This document shows positions 1 to 11,633 of a stretch of 64,000 nucleotides of DNA, piece by piece; the stretch's first letter is position 1; each line of letters opens with the position of its first letter. The position numbers and the translations under genes were made by a program. The DNA is from Burhinus oedicnemus. Lineage: Eukaryota > Chordata > Aves > Charadriiformes > Burhinidae. The stretch is from assembly GCA_008921705.1 (NCBI GenBank), contig VFFE01006710.1:1456461-1520460 (forward strand), given 5' to 3'. The notes below the pieces were generated by a model. That model was not told the origin of the DNA, did not search any database, and worked only from the letters and a program-made list of their open reading frames with translations.

Positions 1-41
1 CCCCCCCAAAAAAAACTGAAAAAAAAAAAAAAAAAAAAAAA
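1..41. repeat. C7 / poly-A low-complexity tract
   Basis: Seven C, eight A, CTG, then 23 consecutive A (19-41). It may be a simple repeat or the tail of a retrocopy whose body lies left of the window; the window edge prevents a decision. Confidence 0.9.
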
Positions 42-1162
42 GCCTGTGTAAACCACATCATGCTTTTCAATGAGTTATCATTGTGATTAAAAAGGTTTTA
101 GGTTGCAGGGGGAGATGTATCACAGAGTATCTCCGTTCATTCTAATTAAACGTAAGTTGAATCACATTTTAGAAAAAAAAGAAAGCATCTCAAACCTTTA
201 TTCAAGTAACTGGGTGTTACAAATCAGCATATCTCAATTAATTCCAGTGCTGCTGCACTACTTTACACCAAAAGAGGTTCTGACCCACCTGTCTTCACCA
301 GTTTCTGTTCCACTCACAGACATATATACTAAGAGCAGCTAACGGGTAGCATGCCAATTAATAGCATGTAGTTACTTTATGTGTGACATATTGTACCATG
401 CATTGATTTTTAATCTGTTCAAACTAGCATTTGTCATGCAGGGTGAAAGTCTGATGTGAGAAATAGCCTCTTCATTTTCCCTGACAACTATTAACACGGA
501 GCCCGTGCCGCAGGCAACTGCTCCTACCAAAAATAAATGCAAAGACTGAGGAGAGAGCCAGTCTGCAAAATTAAACTCTGTCTCAAAAGTGAATAAATCA
601 GGACAGAGAGGCACATCCTTAATTCCTGGAGACAGGAGGAACTTCACAGTGACTGTTTACCGCTGATGAGGCAGTAAGCACAAAAGAACCCAAAACATTA
701 AGGTGGGAATTTGCTACTGCCTGTGGATGGGACAATGCAGCTGTAATGGGGGAAAGTGGACTTAAACTGCCTCTGGAGACATAGATTAAGGGTAAAGTAC
801 AAGGGTCACGTGGCTTCTCCACCACACATTCGTGTCACAGCCCACACTCAGCATCCTAAAGACTGTCAACCTGAATAAAGTCCCACCACCAAAATACACA
901 TTGGGCAGGTAACTGTGAAAGCTGAGAGCCAGCCCCAGTAAAACACAAGACATGAAGGCTGAGAGGGAAATGAGATGTCTATAGTCCTCAAATAGCTCTG
1001 AAGTGTATTGTGGCCTCATTAGTCACATTGCTCATATGTGAGATAGAGACAAATGTTCCTCAGTTCAGCTCCTCGGCTGAAGGCGCTGGTACTAACCTAG
1101 TTAGAGCCAGCAGGAGGTCTGACCTGGTACATCATCTCTCGAGGCTACTGAGAAAGAAGTGG

Positions 1163-1183
1163 AAATAAATAAATAAATAAAAA
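1163..1183. repeat. (AAAT)n microsatellite
   Basis: About five AAAT units in a row. Short, probably modestly polymorphic. Confidence 0.9.
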
Positions 1184-1801
1184 GAGCCTCACATCGTCAT
1201 ATTCCTGCCTTGCTGCAGTTTTCAACTCAGCAGATGAAACCACATAAAACCAGGTGGTTTTGCAGAGCTCCATTTCCATATTTCAGTCCAAGCCAGAAGC
1301 TAACACACCAGCTAACACACACTGGCTGGCCCCAGCTTACCCTGTGCATGGGTGTCGGGTATGCACCAGTCGCTGTCACTGGATTTAGTTATTGGTAATC
1401 AACAGGAAATTGGATAGACCTATTTGATTTCGAAAACAATAAACCGTGGGCTTTCTGAAGGTCAGAGGACTCCCAGATGTTTCATGTCATTATTGCTCTC
1501 ATCATTAGCCTCTTTTGTAATGTTACGAGGTGTTTGCAAAATGTAGTTCCTCTGAGGCTTTAGAAACATTAGAGGTTCAACTATTTATTCCCCTTCTCAT
1601 TAGGGTGTTATTTGTTTGTAATGTACATGGATCAATTATAAAAAGATGTGGTGGACTTTGTATTTAAAGGCCTGTACAGGGAGGACAACAACCACTGCTT
1701 GGGTAAATCCTGAGGTCCCCAGAAGTTACTGCATAGCTGAGATGCAGCTGTATTATGCACCATTATTGCCAAGGGCCTCAAAGGTTCTGTAGGATGCGAT
1801 C

Positions 1802-1816
1802 AAAAAAAAAAAAAAA
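1802..1816 (+). repeat. A15 homopolymer
   Basis: Fifteen A, followed by a further A/G-rich stretch to about 1830. No retrotransposed body is recognisable upstream. Confidence 0.9.
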
Positions 1817-2939
1817 GAAGAATAAAAAAATGTCAATAAAAATAGAGTAAAATAATGATTAGCAAATCAGAGATTCACATGTGAGCTCAAAATTAACTAC
1901 TTTGTAGGTTCAAACAGAGGTCCCACCTTGTGTCAGGGACACATGCATTTTACATTGATCAAAGCAGAGCTTTGAATACTTGACATAGGAGATGAAATAT
2001 AGATCTGTGATTTGCAAAGTAAAAAGACAACAACAGCAATAATGAGACATCAAACTAGAGCTGAATGTCACACTCCTGGGTGCAACCATAGTGATACCTT
2101 ATCTTGTGGCAGAGATGAAAAGACGGGGAATACAAGCTCATTATTGTAACAATTACTTTAACAAGCATGTAAAAAGGGGATTTGGTGGGGGTTTTGCTGT
2201 TTCTTGTCATATTTGGTATTCATTTTCCTTGTGATTGATCAACAATTGACAAATAATGCCTTTTACTAAAATGCACAGGAAGAACAAGATTTTCAGAGAT
2301 GCCTTGTGATGTTTGAACGTCCCACTAACACTGTCTCTACACAGACAGTGACAAACAGACCCATTCAACTCCCTCTGTACTCTGAGCTTCCCATAACCAG
2401 GATAAATTCAGCTAATGTTCATTTGAGAGTCTCCTGCTAAGAAATGCAGGACCTACTAACCAGGACACATTGTTACATGGCTTGCAGATCAGAGGTGGAC
2501 CGTGTCCATCTTGCTTGGCAGGGGAATTTCTGTCTGCCTGCATCCTTCTCTGCTGCTACATCCTAATGCCTACCCCTCTTCAGAATAGGCAACTGAACAA
2601 TCTCCAAAAACAACACCTTTTAGGAAATGCAGATTAAGAATGGAAAAATGCAACACTCCAAAAATCAATGATCTTGCCCAAAAGATTTCTCTCCACTCCT
2701 TCAATAGCTACCAACCGCAGTGCAACCCAACTTCTGTGGCATGTCTGATCCCTTCCTCTCCCCAAATGCACATGTCATGGTGGAAATGACAAAACAGTGA
2801 AGGAAACACAACAGTCAGAACAGCCATCAGTGACAGTGTTGAAGGAGGTCTAAAAAATGCACTTAACATCAATTTCTCCTGCTGCAAAGGCCAGAAATGT
2901 CCTTTGACATTAGCTGGATGAACTCATGGGGATATTCTT

Positions 2940-3880
2940 TTCCTGACCAACTCCCATGCAAATTCTTGTTGTTTAAGAAAATGCTCTGTACCCCAATAAG
3001 TACAAAATTTGTCTCTTAATTAGGAAGTTTCTGCATTCTGAAAAAATGCTATATAAATGTGAAATATTTTTATTAACATGTAATGGAGAATTGAGTGCTA
3101 TATTGACACTAGAAAATGGACTGTATTATTTTTATACTGTGATATGCAAATACGCTCATTGTTATTGCAGATTAGGAGACTGAATTTGCTAATGTTTTTT
3201 AATAATGTTTATTATATTTCTCTGACAAAAATACCCATTAAAATACCACTTAAAGAGCATGAAGACTGCAGACATCTGAAATTAATTCTGATTTTTTTTA
3301 AAAAAAGCAAGTTTTAAAAATTTAAATCTGCATTTTTCTGGTTTTACAAATAGCCCACCAAATCAATATTTCAGGAGAGTGAATCAATATTTCAGTACAC
3401 TGTGATATAAAGTAAAAAAAAATTGGTCTATTAACATCTTTTTATTAGAGTGTCAATTGCAGTGCACAAAATTTGCACATATGGGCAAAGAAATTGTTTC
3501 CTGAAAATGTGCAAATTGCTACTTCACTGAATGTAAATGAAGTGCTAATTGCTCTTTGCAAACAATATTTATGCAAATTATGCCCTACTATTACATAGCA
3601 GTGTGGAGTTTACATGTACATTTGTCGCATTTTTTTCTCCATCCATCTGACAGTGCCTGGACATCAGGACTTGAGCTATTATTCACTTTCTTTTCAAGAC
3701 ATTTTATGGAGATGTGAATGGGTGCAGAATGGGAAAGTACCTGCAGACAGTAATATATCATGACCTAGAGGGATGCAAGATCTAAATCTGTTCTGTTATT
3801 CTGGTTCATCATTCACTAAGCAAAGTATTTGCAATAAATTATTTATATAAAATTTACCTTTTATTCTGTTTGTCTTTTGA
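2940..3880. promoter_or_regulatory. candidate conserved non-coding element (AT-rich, POU octamers)
   Basis: This is an AT-rich, CpG-poor stretch with no usable open frame and no transposon signature. The POU-factor octamer ATGCAAAT occurs exactly three times (2956-2963, 3144-3151, 3571-3578), with a near match GTGCAAAT around 3516. Many TTTATT, TTAATA and AATATT cores surround them. This texture is typical of vertebrate developmental enhancers in gene deserts, but AT-rich neutral DNA can look the same, and conservation could not be tested here. The assignment is inference. Confidence 0.3.
3361..3395 (+). repeat. 14-bp direct repeat, 21-bp period
   Basis: The 14-mer AATCAATATTTCAG at 3361-3374 recurs unchanged at 3382-3395, inside the AT-rich candidate element. 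Confidence 0.9.
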
Positions 3881-4371
3881 CCTATGATATGTTGAGAAAT
3901 TCTCTAGAAAAGCCATTTTAAAAACCCCCTTCTCTCCAAAATATACAGAAAATTACTTAAAGTAACTGACCCCATCAGACCAAATATTGAATTCAAATGG
4001 ATAAGTTTGGACTTTGGGCTTTTTTTTTTTACTGATGTTAACCTAGTTTTAAGAGTTTGTTCCTTATTTTTTCTTTTTTCCCATTAATGTATCATTAATT
4101 CGGAGAAGTCAACACACCTTGTCTAAAATTTCCCAGTCATAAGCAAGAAGAGCCTTTAACCACTTAAAGAATATCTGTTTGGTAATATTCATGAACATCC
4201 TGAAACCTTGAAAATTCCCTGTACACTTATCACTATGGTAGTCCCTGAGGTGAAATCCTTGATATCATCAGTTTTCCTACCAACTTCAGTGGCGTTCAGT
4301 TTAGCCCTTCGTAGTTCAGTTTCCTAAAGTTTATTCTCTGATATAAAACATGTCTTTTTTTCTTTTTACAG

Positions 4372-4490
4372 TGTTTTTTATTGGCTATCAGAACTTCAAG
4401 ATCTCAAGGCTTCAAATCCTGCTGGCAACTTGCTCCCAAAAAACAGAAGACAAAAATTCAGTGGAAGGGGTTGGGTTTACTTCTTTCCAG
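4372..4490 (+). other. weak candidate exon (splice-like boundaries)
   Basis: A pyrimidine tract ending in TTTTTACAG (to 4371) is followed by 119 nt open in one frame, then CAG|GTTGAA with GT at 4491-4492. The frame stays open to 4568. The peptide resembles nothing I know. Such site pairs arise often by chance, so this is recorded only as something RNA data could test. Confidence 0.08.
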
Positions 4491-5741
4491 GTTGAACGGA
4501 TGGGACACATCACCGTACCACTGATGAGTCGGACACAATGCAATTTTAAAATAAATATTGCTGGATGAAAGGAACAAACATGCCTGGATGAGCTGGCCAG
4601 GACTCTCACAAATGATAGGGATTAGCTTTTATTGCTTTTCAGAAGCAGGTGAGCTGCCTTCCCTGGGCACTGCCTGGTGGCCTGGGTTACCCTTTCTGGC
4701 TCCACTGCTATTCCTGGCTCTGAGAGCTGCCATATCACTCATGTCCACAGGTTAAAAGGTCAAATCCTTCCTCCTTTTGTAGCACTGAGAAGTTGTGCTG
4801 CATGTCATGGCCATAGGGTTCACCCCAGCCCAGCCAGCCTTCGGGAACCACTGTCCCAGCAATGGGTTTTCAGAAAGATTCACCTTTCTGTGCCAAGGGC
4901 AGGGCAAAGCGGTAGCATGTCATGAAACCCCATCTCACAGGACAGAAGGAAAAAAGAAACAAAAAACAATTCAAAACCTCAAGGCCAGCCTTGAGTTTGC
5001 TTTTCATTTTGGAAGACTTCTTCGAAACAGAGAGGATGTGTCAGGCACAACCTGACACATAAGTAATGGGGCTCCAGGCTTGGAGGAGAGAACAGAATAA
5101 AGGCGAGTGGGGTGCAGCAGTGCGTGGAGGCATGGCTGTCCAAAGGCAAGGGGAAGAGTACACTTATTTCTAATCCCAGGGCACAATACACCCTCAGCAG
5201 ACATGAAGATAAGCACCCGATTGAAGAGGAAAGCACACAACAAGCAAGTTACACCAGTTCACCAGAACAGATTGTGCTGGTGGGGGCTCTCGCAGCTTTT
5301 CATCTTGGAGCACCTCTGAAGGTTTCTCGCTTTGAAAAGCTCTCCCTCTGTGAGTGCTTTCACACCCAGTCAGTTCTTTCTCTCAGGAGAGATGGGAAAC
5401 AGCAATCTTCTTCCTTTTTCACAGAGCTTTCCAGGATGGGATACTTGAACTTCCCTAAGGAAATATTGTATCTTTTTCTATAGTGCTGGTAGACGGAGTC
5501 TGGGGTACAGCTCTCGTAAGATAAGCATGAATCCTTTTCCTTCAGTCTTAGAGATTGCTTCTCTGTCTCCAGGGCTATCCAGTCCTCATGTGCTTCCCAG
5601 GGAAATTCTCAAACATCCCTCCAATTCAGCTCTAGGTCAGTAGTCAGAATTGCTTAGGGCTCAGAATTGTAACTGAGTTCTTCTGGCTCAGGGGGTTACC
5701 TCACCCCAGTTGAGCTGCAGCAGCTGCTTCTGTCCACACCA

Positions 5742-5785
5742 TGAAACATCTTAATTCAAACACCCTGAAATGTTTTAATTCAAAC
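5742..5785 (+). repeat. diverged 20-bp duplication, 24-bp period
   Basis: Copies at 5742-5761 and 5766-5785 share 17 of 20 bases. All three differences are transitions, so the duplication is old. Confidence 0.8.
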
Positions 5786-7488
5786 TTTCTTGAGGGAGCT
5801 TTAAGTTAATGTGGTTTATGCAAAACAAGTCTCCTTTCTTCTTCCCAGTGCCCTCCTTTCTGATGCTGAACACAAACTGCTGCCCTTTTATCTGCATTTG
5901 GGACCACAGGTAGATGCTTGCGTCTTTAGCACTGGCTTGACTTCAATTTTCGGTAGCTACCTCCAGCAAAAGCAATCTGCACGGGTTCTTCATAGTGACA
6001 AAGTATAAACAGACTTCCTTGCATCTCATCAAACATATCTTGCATGAATATGTGCCCAAACCATGACAATATGAAGAAAGAAGTTAAGATGCTGCAGTTT
6101 AACCCACACTTGGAAGCCCCCAAAGAGTTTTCCAATTCATATTTCCTTAATTTTCTCCAAAGATCCTGCCCTGCTGCTGGAGGTGGGTGCCCTGGTAACA
6201 CATTCTACCTTCAATGAGTCAGATTACATTTATGATCACATTTTTAATTACTCCAGAGAACATATGTTAATGCTCACTCATCTTCAGATCGAGGAACATT
6301 GTAAGAGTTGGGAACCATATGGCTTCCATCTACAGAGAGGAAAAAGGTGTGTCAAATTCCTCACTCGGTTAGCTCCCAACAAGATTAAATTTACATCCGC
6401 GGCTGGGCAGAGCTTTGGTGCCAGCAAGACAAGGGCTGGGACACGCAGCCAGCAGCACTGTGTGTGCATCCCTTTGAGCCGCACAGCTCTCCAAGCGCAC
6501 ATCAGAGCTGCGGGGCACCACGAGCCCGGTCTGCAACCCCTGGCGCAGCAAGCACAGTCCTGTCTGTCCGTAAGACCCGTTTCAATAAATGCTTCAATTT
6601 GAGCATGTCATGTGTCAAACGCTTGTCAGCTGCTTAAACACCCTGTACAATCAGGGTCAGCAATAGCCTGTTTTCTGCATGGGTATGTCCTCTTTGGGGC
6701 AGCAAAGCCTTTGGGTTTAAAGTCCTCATGTTCAAAGAGGTGGCTTAGAGGCTTCAGAGTTAGTTTCCTCTACTCTCTGTACCTAAAAGAAACTTGTCAG
6801 GGACAGTAACAGCAACATCAGACTTTGACAGTTGTCAGTCCAGGTGCACTGAAGTGCACATCTTGTCTGCAAAGGCAAAATCAACACCTTCTCAACAGAT
6901 GAATGATATTGATGCAATATTATGTCAAGTAACAGTGATGTAATTACGTTCCCATCCCTTCCCTTTTAGAAGTAATGGTTTTACTCTTGTTTTTCTTTTG
7001 CTGTTGAGGAAGACACAACACAAAGAGCAATCTGGTTTCAGCCCTTTCTCAGGCACCCAGGCCAGAAGTGCTTGCAAGTTTTGTACTGAGGGTTGACCAC
7101 TTACAGATAAAGCGGTTGTAGAGGTGTCACCAAGGGCACACTTTGATCTTCAGGTTTTTATTACTGCTGATGATATGTGAGAAGACAGGGATGTTGTTTG
7201 CTCTCAGACCTGAGATTGAATTTCTAGTGCTGGCACTTAGGGAGGAAAAAACGCAAACAAATCCTTGGGAACACGCGGTATCTCATAGGGCAACCAGGGG
7301 AATACAAAGGCATATCGCTATTTTTAAAGCAGATTTTCTGAGTACAATTGCAGTTTAAAATATATGTATAAATAGCAATCCCTCGAGCCTGCTAATGCCA
7401 GTCTCTTCCTGAACCAACAGCTTCCAAATAGTTTTGATGGAAGGCGTCAGATTCCCTAATACCTCTCACAGTGGTGTAAAACCAGCCT

Positions 7489-7513
7489 CACACACACAGA
7501 CACAGACGCACAC
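7489..7513. repeat. imperfect (CA)n run
   Basis: CACACACACAGACACAGACG-type dinucleotide run of about 25 bp with G interruptions. Confidence 0.8.
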
Positions 7514-7930
7514 CCCCATGTCAAAGGAGCTGTTTGGGATTTGCACTGCAGTCACTGAGAACAAGCTCTGACCGGCAGTGCCCAAGTGTGAGGGAAATAC
7601 ATGTTTCCCAAACATGAATATTTTATTATCCCATGACAAGGCCTCTGCTCTCATCAGCCGGGAGCAGGGGGGGATGCTGCCAGCTCCGCTCGCAGAGCTG
7701 GCTGTCAGTATCCCAGCATATGCCAGCTCTCAGCATCATCACCCCGCTGCTGCAAACCTCCAGTGTGGAGACAGGAAAAGTCTCAGAGGTAAGGGAGCAT
7801 AAAACAGGTCCACTCCAGAGGATATTTGATGGTGCTTCACAATTAGGATTCCCTAATTCACTCTCTTTGCTCTCTGAGGGCTACCTGGGCAAGGTGCTCT
7901 CCCTCTCCTGAATTGCCATCTGCTCCCTGC

Positions 7931-7976
7931 AACAGAAGAGCAACTTTAAACCAAACAGAAGAGCAACTTTGAACCG
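7931..7976 (+). repeat. 23-bp tandem duplication
   Basis: Two adjacent 23-bp units (7931-7953, 7954-7976) both begin AACAGAAGAGCAACTTT. They differ at two positions, both A/G transitions. Confidence 0.9.
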
Positions 7977-8549
7977 AAGCGTTCTGCCTTGTTTTGTTAA
8001 AGTGATTCAAGAGAAACCAAGAGAAGGAACTAGGTATACAAAAGCAGTCCCCTAGTGATCCAGGCACTGCGAGGGAGGTGTTAGATGCCCAGACAGCAGT
8101 GGGATTACCTACTCCACAGAGGAGCCAGTGCTCAGTGCCGAGGGATAATTAAGCAGAGAGGAATGGGATTCCTGAAAGCTGAGAGCGTTGAGTGAGAAGC
8201 CGTCTGAATGAATGAAAACGCCCTGCATTTGTTTGTTGTTGTGTTAATTCCTGACCACTGGGAGAAGAATTATCTGGCGGGGTAAAAGCCTCTTGTCTCC
8301 TTGATCGAGTTTGTGCTCAATGGACAGTGTGGGTGCTGCAGAGGTTGTTTGCATTGCCTTTCCTTCCCCTGGCAGGCTGCAATTCTACTGCTTCGCTTGA
8401 CTTTGCAACAGAAGCTATAAACAAAAACGTGTTGCGACGGGGGCTGCTTTGCTGATGTGACTCAGGGTCTTCAATCTAGTGATAACTCCTCCAGTGTAGG
8501 ATATAATTTGCAGGCCAACCCTGTCAAAACCCAGCACGAAAAATTCCAA

Positions 8550-8910
8550 GACATTGTGTAATTAATATAATTTATTCAAATGACAAATTAGACTGCAGGG
8601 GTTTATTTATTCCAATAAAGTCTGCCTCTTTTCTCCATTTCCATTTCTAGGCTGTAATCCTGGAGATGTTTTAAAACAGATATATAACCCATTCATCACT
8701 GTTCACAAACATCCGCCAGAAGCCAAAGTTAGCCTTGGTTTTAGTCCTAGAGCAAATATAAAAATTACACATTTCCAAAGGAAAGTGTAGCTTTAAGTAA
8801 CCTCAATTTCTAACATTTTACAGGGCATCATTTTCCAAAGCCTTTTAAGTTTAGTTTCTAGCTAATGTTTATAGGCTAAACCATTTGCCTAAGCTCATAA
8901 ACTTTGTCTT
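8550..8910. promoter_or_regulatory. candidate conserved non-coding element
   Basis: AT-rich block without repeats or usable frames. It is dense in ATTA/TTAAT, TTTATT and AATAAA-like cores (for example GTGTAATTAATATAATTT around 8558). It resembles deeply conserved enhancer DNA, but sequence texture is the only support. Confidence 0.25.
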
Positions 8911-11616
8911 TTCCCCAGCGTGTTTAGTGAAGCTTGGGCAGAGTCTCATATTGTTCCTTTAGAGGAGAGTTTGTTCTTCTCTTCCAAGTACCTCCAGAAG
9001 AGGTTCGCTGTGACTGGCAAGGGCTAGAAACCTCAGCAGAGCATCTCTTCCCGGAGTGCTTCCTTGGCCATCAAGTCAACTCCACCACAGGACTGTCTTT
9101 CAGCATCCCAGGTGCTGTCTCCTCAACCAAACTTTTCAAAGGTCACTTTTTCTCTTCCTTAGAGAGGAAGAAAGTGGAAGAAGGGAAAAATACATAAGCT
9201 CAAAGGACTCTCAGTGGCTAAGGGTCAGCTTGTAGAGATGTGCAATAGATATTCGCCTCATAAAATCATATTGGCCATAGACATAAACTTACTGGACTTC
9301 TCTTTCTCTTAGCATCCTGCCTGACTGTATGTTTTTATTTTCCCCATAGCAGTACATAGCTGCACTTAACCCCCACATAGGGAGCATTAACAACAATTTC
9401 AGTGATGATTTCTAGTGGTTGAATAAGTTTTTTAATCTCCGCAGCCAACTGCTTGTGGAAGAGACTACATTACTCAAACCACAATGCAATATTCAAGTAA
9501 AAATATCTCCCAATTGACACATCTGGGGGTTTTGTTTGTTTGTTTTATATAAGGTAAAACAGGTAGGTAGACGTCAATCAGTGATCTGTTTTTCATGCTG
9601 AAGAGTTCCAGTCTATTTACTTGTTCCTCTATTTGCCGTTTTTGTATTTATCTTCCTTGCTTCCTAGGACGCAGGGCACAAATATAAAAAGCTTTCATGC
9701 CACGTAAGATAGCCTCAAAGCCCATTTCCACCCCCGGTTCCCCAGCAGCGTGGCAGTAAAAGCCCCAGCCAGGAGACAGAGGAAGGGAAGAGATATGAAC
9801 AAGAGCTTTGCATTTCCGGACTCTCCCTCACCTTCCCCATTTCCAATGAAAACTTCGGAGACTTTGATTACGCACTGTTTCAGAACAGAAACATTGTGAA
9901 GGAGAGCGAGCACCCTTTCCCAACCTGCTAAACAAGCAGCTGTGAAGTAACTACCTTTGCTAGTGGGGGACTGACTGCCTGAAGTCCCTTCTCGTACCTG
10001 GAATAGCAGCAATTTTGCTCGCATTGTTCCTGCAGCAGAGTTCATATGAGAAATGCTCAGCAGGCTGCCTCTGGCTGAGTTTGATTTTGCACTTTTTATG
10101 GTGCTGAGTGTCTTCATTTCAAATAAAAGCCATTTTAGCTGAAAACATGTAACTGTTCTTTGTGTCTAGAAAACATAATGCTACAGTGCAGTCTTTGGCT
10201 CTAAATGTGCACCTATAAATATCTTAACCAGGCACTCGGCAACACGCTATTGTTCCTCCCGCAGCAGCAGAAGCTGCCTCGAATTTGAACCTTGGAAGCA
10301 AGGGAAATGTGAAGTGGATACAGAGAGGGAACGTATTCCTCTCCAGCTGACAACTCAAGGTTACTTCTGAAGTAAATAAAGTGTTGCTAAAGAGATTTCT
10401 CTCTCTTTTCTGATAATAAAGTTGCGACGTGCTGAATTTGACTGCTTTTCATTACAGAAGAGTAGAACAGGTCAGAGGGTGGGCAGGTTCAATTTGTTGT
10501 TTCAGCGTACGAGTGCTAAACAGCTTTCCGTTATGCTGAGGGAGTTAAACTAACCTTCGATCTCCCCTAAGTGCAGACCACACAGGCAAGGTTTAGCAGA
10601 AGGCAGGGAAATCCTCCAGGCTTCCCTTTCTGCAAAATACCTCCCTATTTTCATGGGTTATAGAAGTCGAAAAAGGGGCTGAATATCAAAATTTCAATAC
10701 GCTAAGAGCCGTGACACCTTTACAGGATGAAGAAAAGCACTCAGAGCCAAGGTCATCTCTGCTACAACCAGACTGTTGCTTCAACAGGCTGTTCAAGCGT
10801 AGCTGAGAGCAGCTGAGGACCCCAGGTCCTGTTTTGAACAGCTAGGCAGCATCTGGCTGCCCAAGATACGCCATTTACTGATGTCCAGATCAACAGAACA
10901 ATTTTTCCCTTTTGAATCTTACAGGCTTTTACTGTAAAAGAAGGACTACATAACCTTGCAGGTTGTGGTGTCATAGCATCCCCTCCAAAGCAAAAAGTGC
11001 CAGGAAGGAGCTAAAGGTGCCTATTTATCTACAAGATCATTTGGTAGCTGCACAGAGTGGCAGAGGGCATTGCACATGCAGAAAGGCTTCCCATGAAGGA
11101 GTTTGTGTTGCCTCTATGTGTTGACAGGAAATAAGTATAAGTAGCTTTCTCTGGCACTTGTAACATTCAACAGGTGTCACTCTGCTACTTTGCTCCTTTC
11201 CAGCTGAACTTGTAGTTACTAATGTAAAAGAAAATTAAAATTAACCTGATTAATTGATTTTGCCCTCAAGGTCTAAGTACCAGTCCTCCAGGTGGGTACC
11301 GAATTGCCCGTTACAGCAAGAGCAAACTGCTGCTTGCCCTCCTGCTGGCTCTCCTAGCTTCATGCGAAGTTTCCCTGGCTGTACCTGTATCCTTAAATGA
11401 CTATTCAAAGGCACAGCTGGGCCACTTGAATGGCTCGCTGCCTTGGGAAGGGTGGTCCTGCTCTCTCCACCCCATCACTTTTTTTCCCCCATTCTCCTTT
11501 CCTTTCTTCTGCTGTTTCCCTTCACTTGCCCTGGTCCTCAGAGAACCTCTCGCTGTTTTTACACAACTGGCAGAAAATTAAAGTAGTTAAAAAATCAGTA
11601 TATTTTTATATTTTTT

Positions 11617-11633
11617 TATATATATATATATAA
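11617..11633. repeat. (TA)n microsatellite
   Basis: Eight TA units at the end of a longer T/A-only stretch (about 11600-11634). Confidence 0.9.

Larger units (their letters stand above)
43..2939. other. single-copy DNA, no gene seen
   Basis: AT-leaning sequence. All open frames are under 95 codons, lack recognisable domains and often overlap on both strands. It holds the small simple repeats at 1163 and 1802 and a short perfect 8-bp stem hairpin at 2329-2350. Nothing else is seen. Confidence 0.7.
3881..8549. other. single-copy DNA, no recognised gene
   Basis: The longest frames are 123 codons (5112-5483, +) and 139 codons (6183-6602, +). Neither has a domain, signal or composition I recognise, and overlapping frames are open on both strands. 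The block contains the weak exon candidate at 4372-4490, two small duplications, a CA-rich run and a perfect 9-bp stem hairpin at 5037-5059. Confidence 0.65.

Noticed and set aside
2329..2350. Perfect 8-bp stem hairpin (CACTGTCT / AGACAGTG)
   Set aside because: Too short to support an RNA gene.
5037..5059. Perfect 9-bp stem hairpin (TGTGTCAGG / CCTGACACA)
   Set aside because: Too short for a microRNA precursor, and no T-run follows for a terminator; expected by chance in 64 kb.
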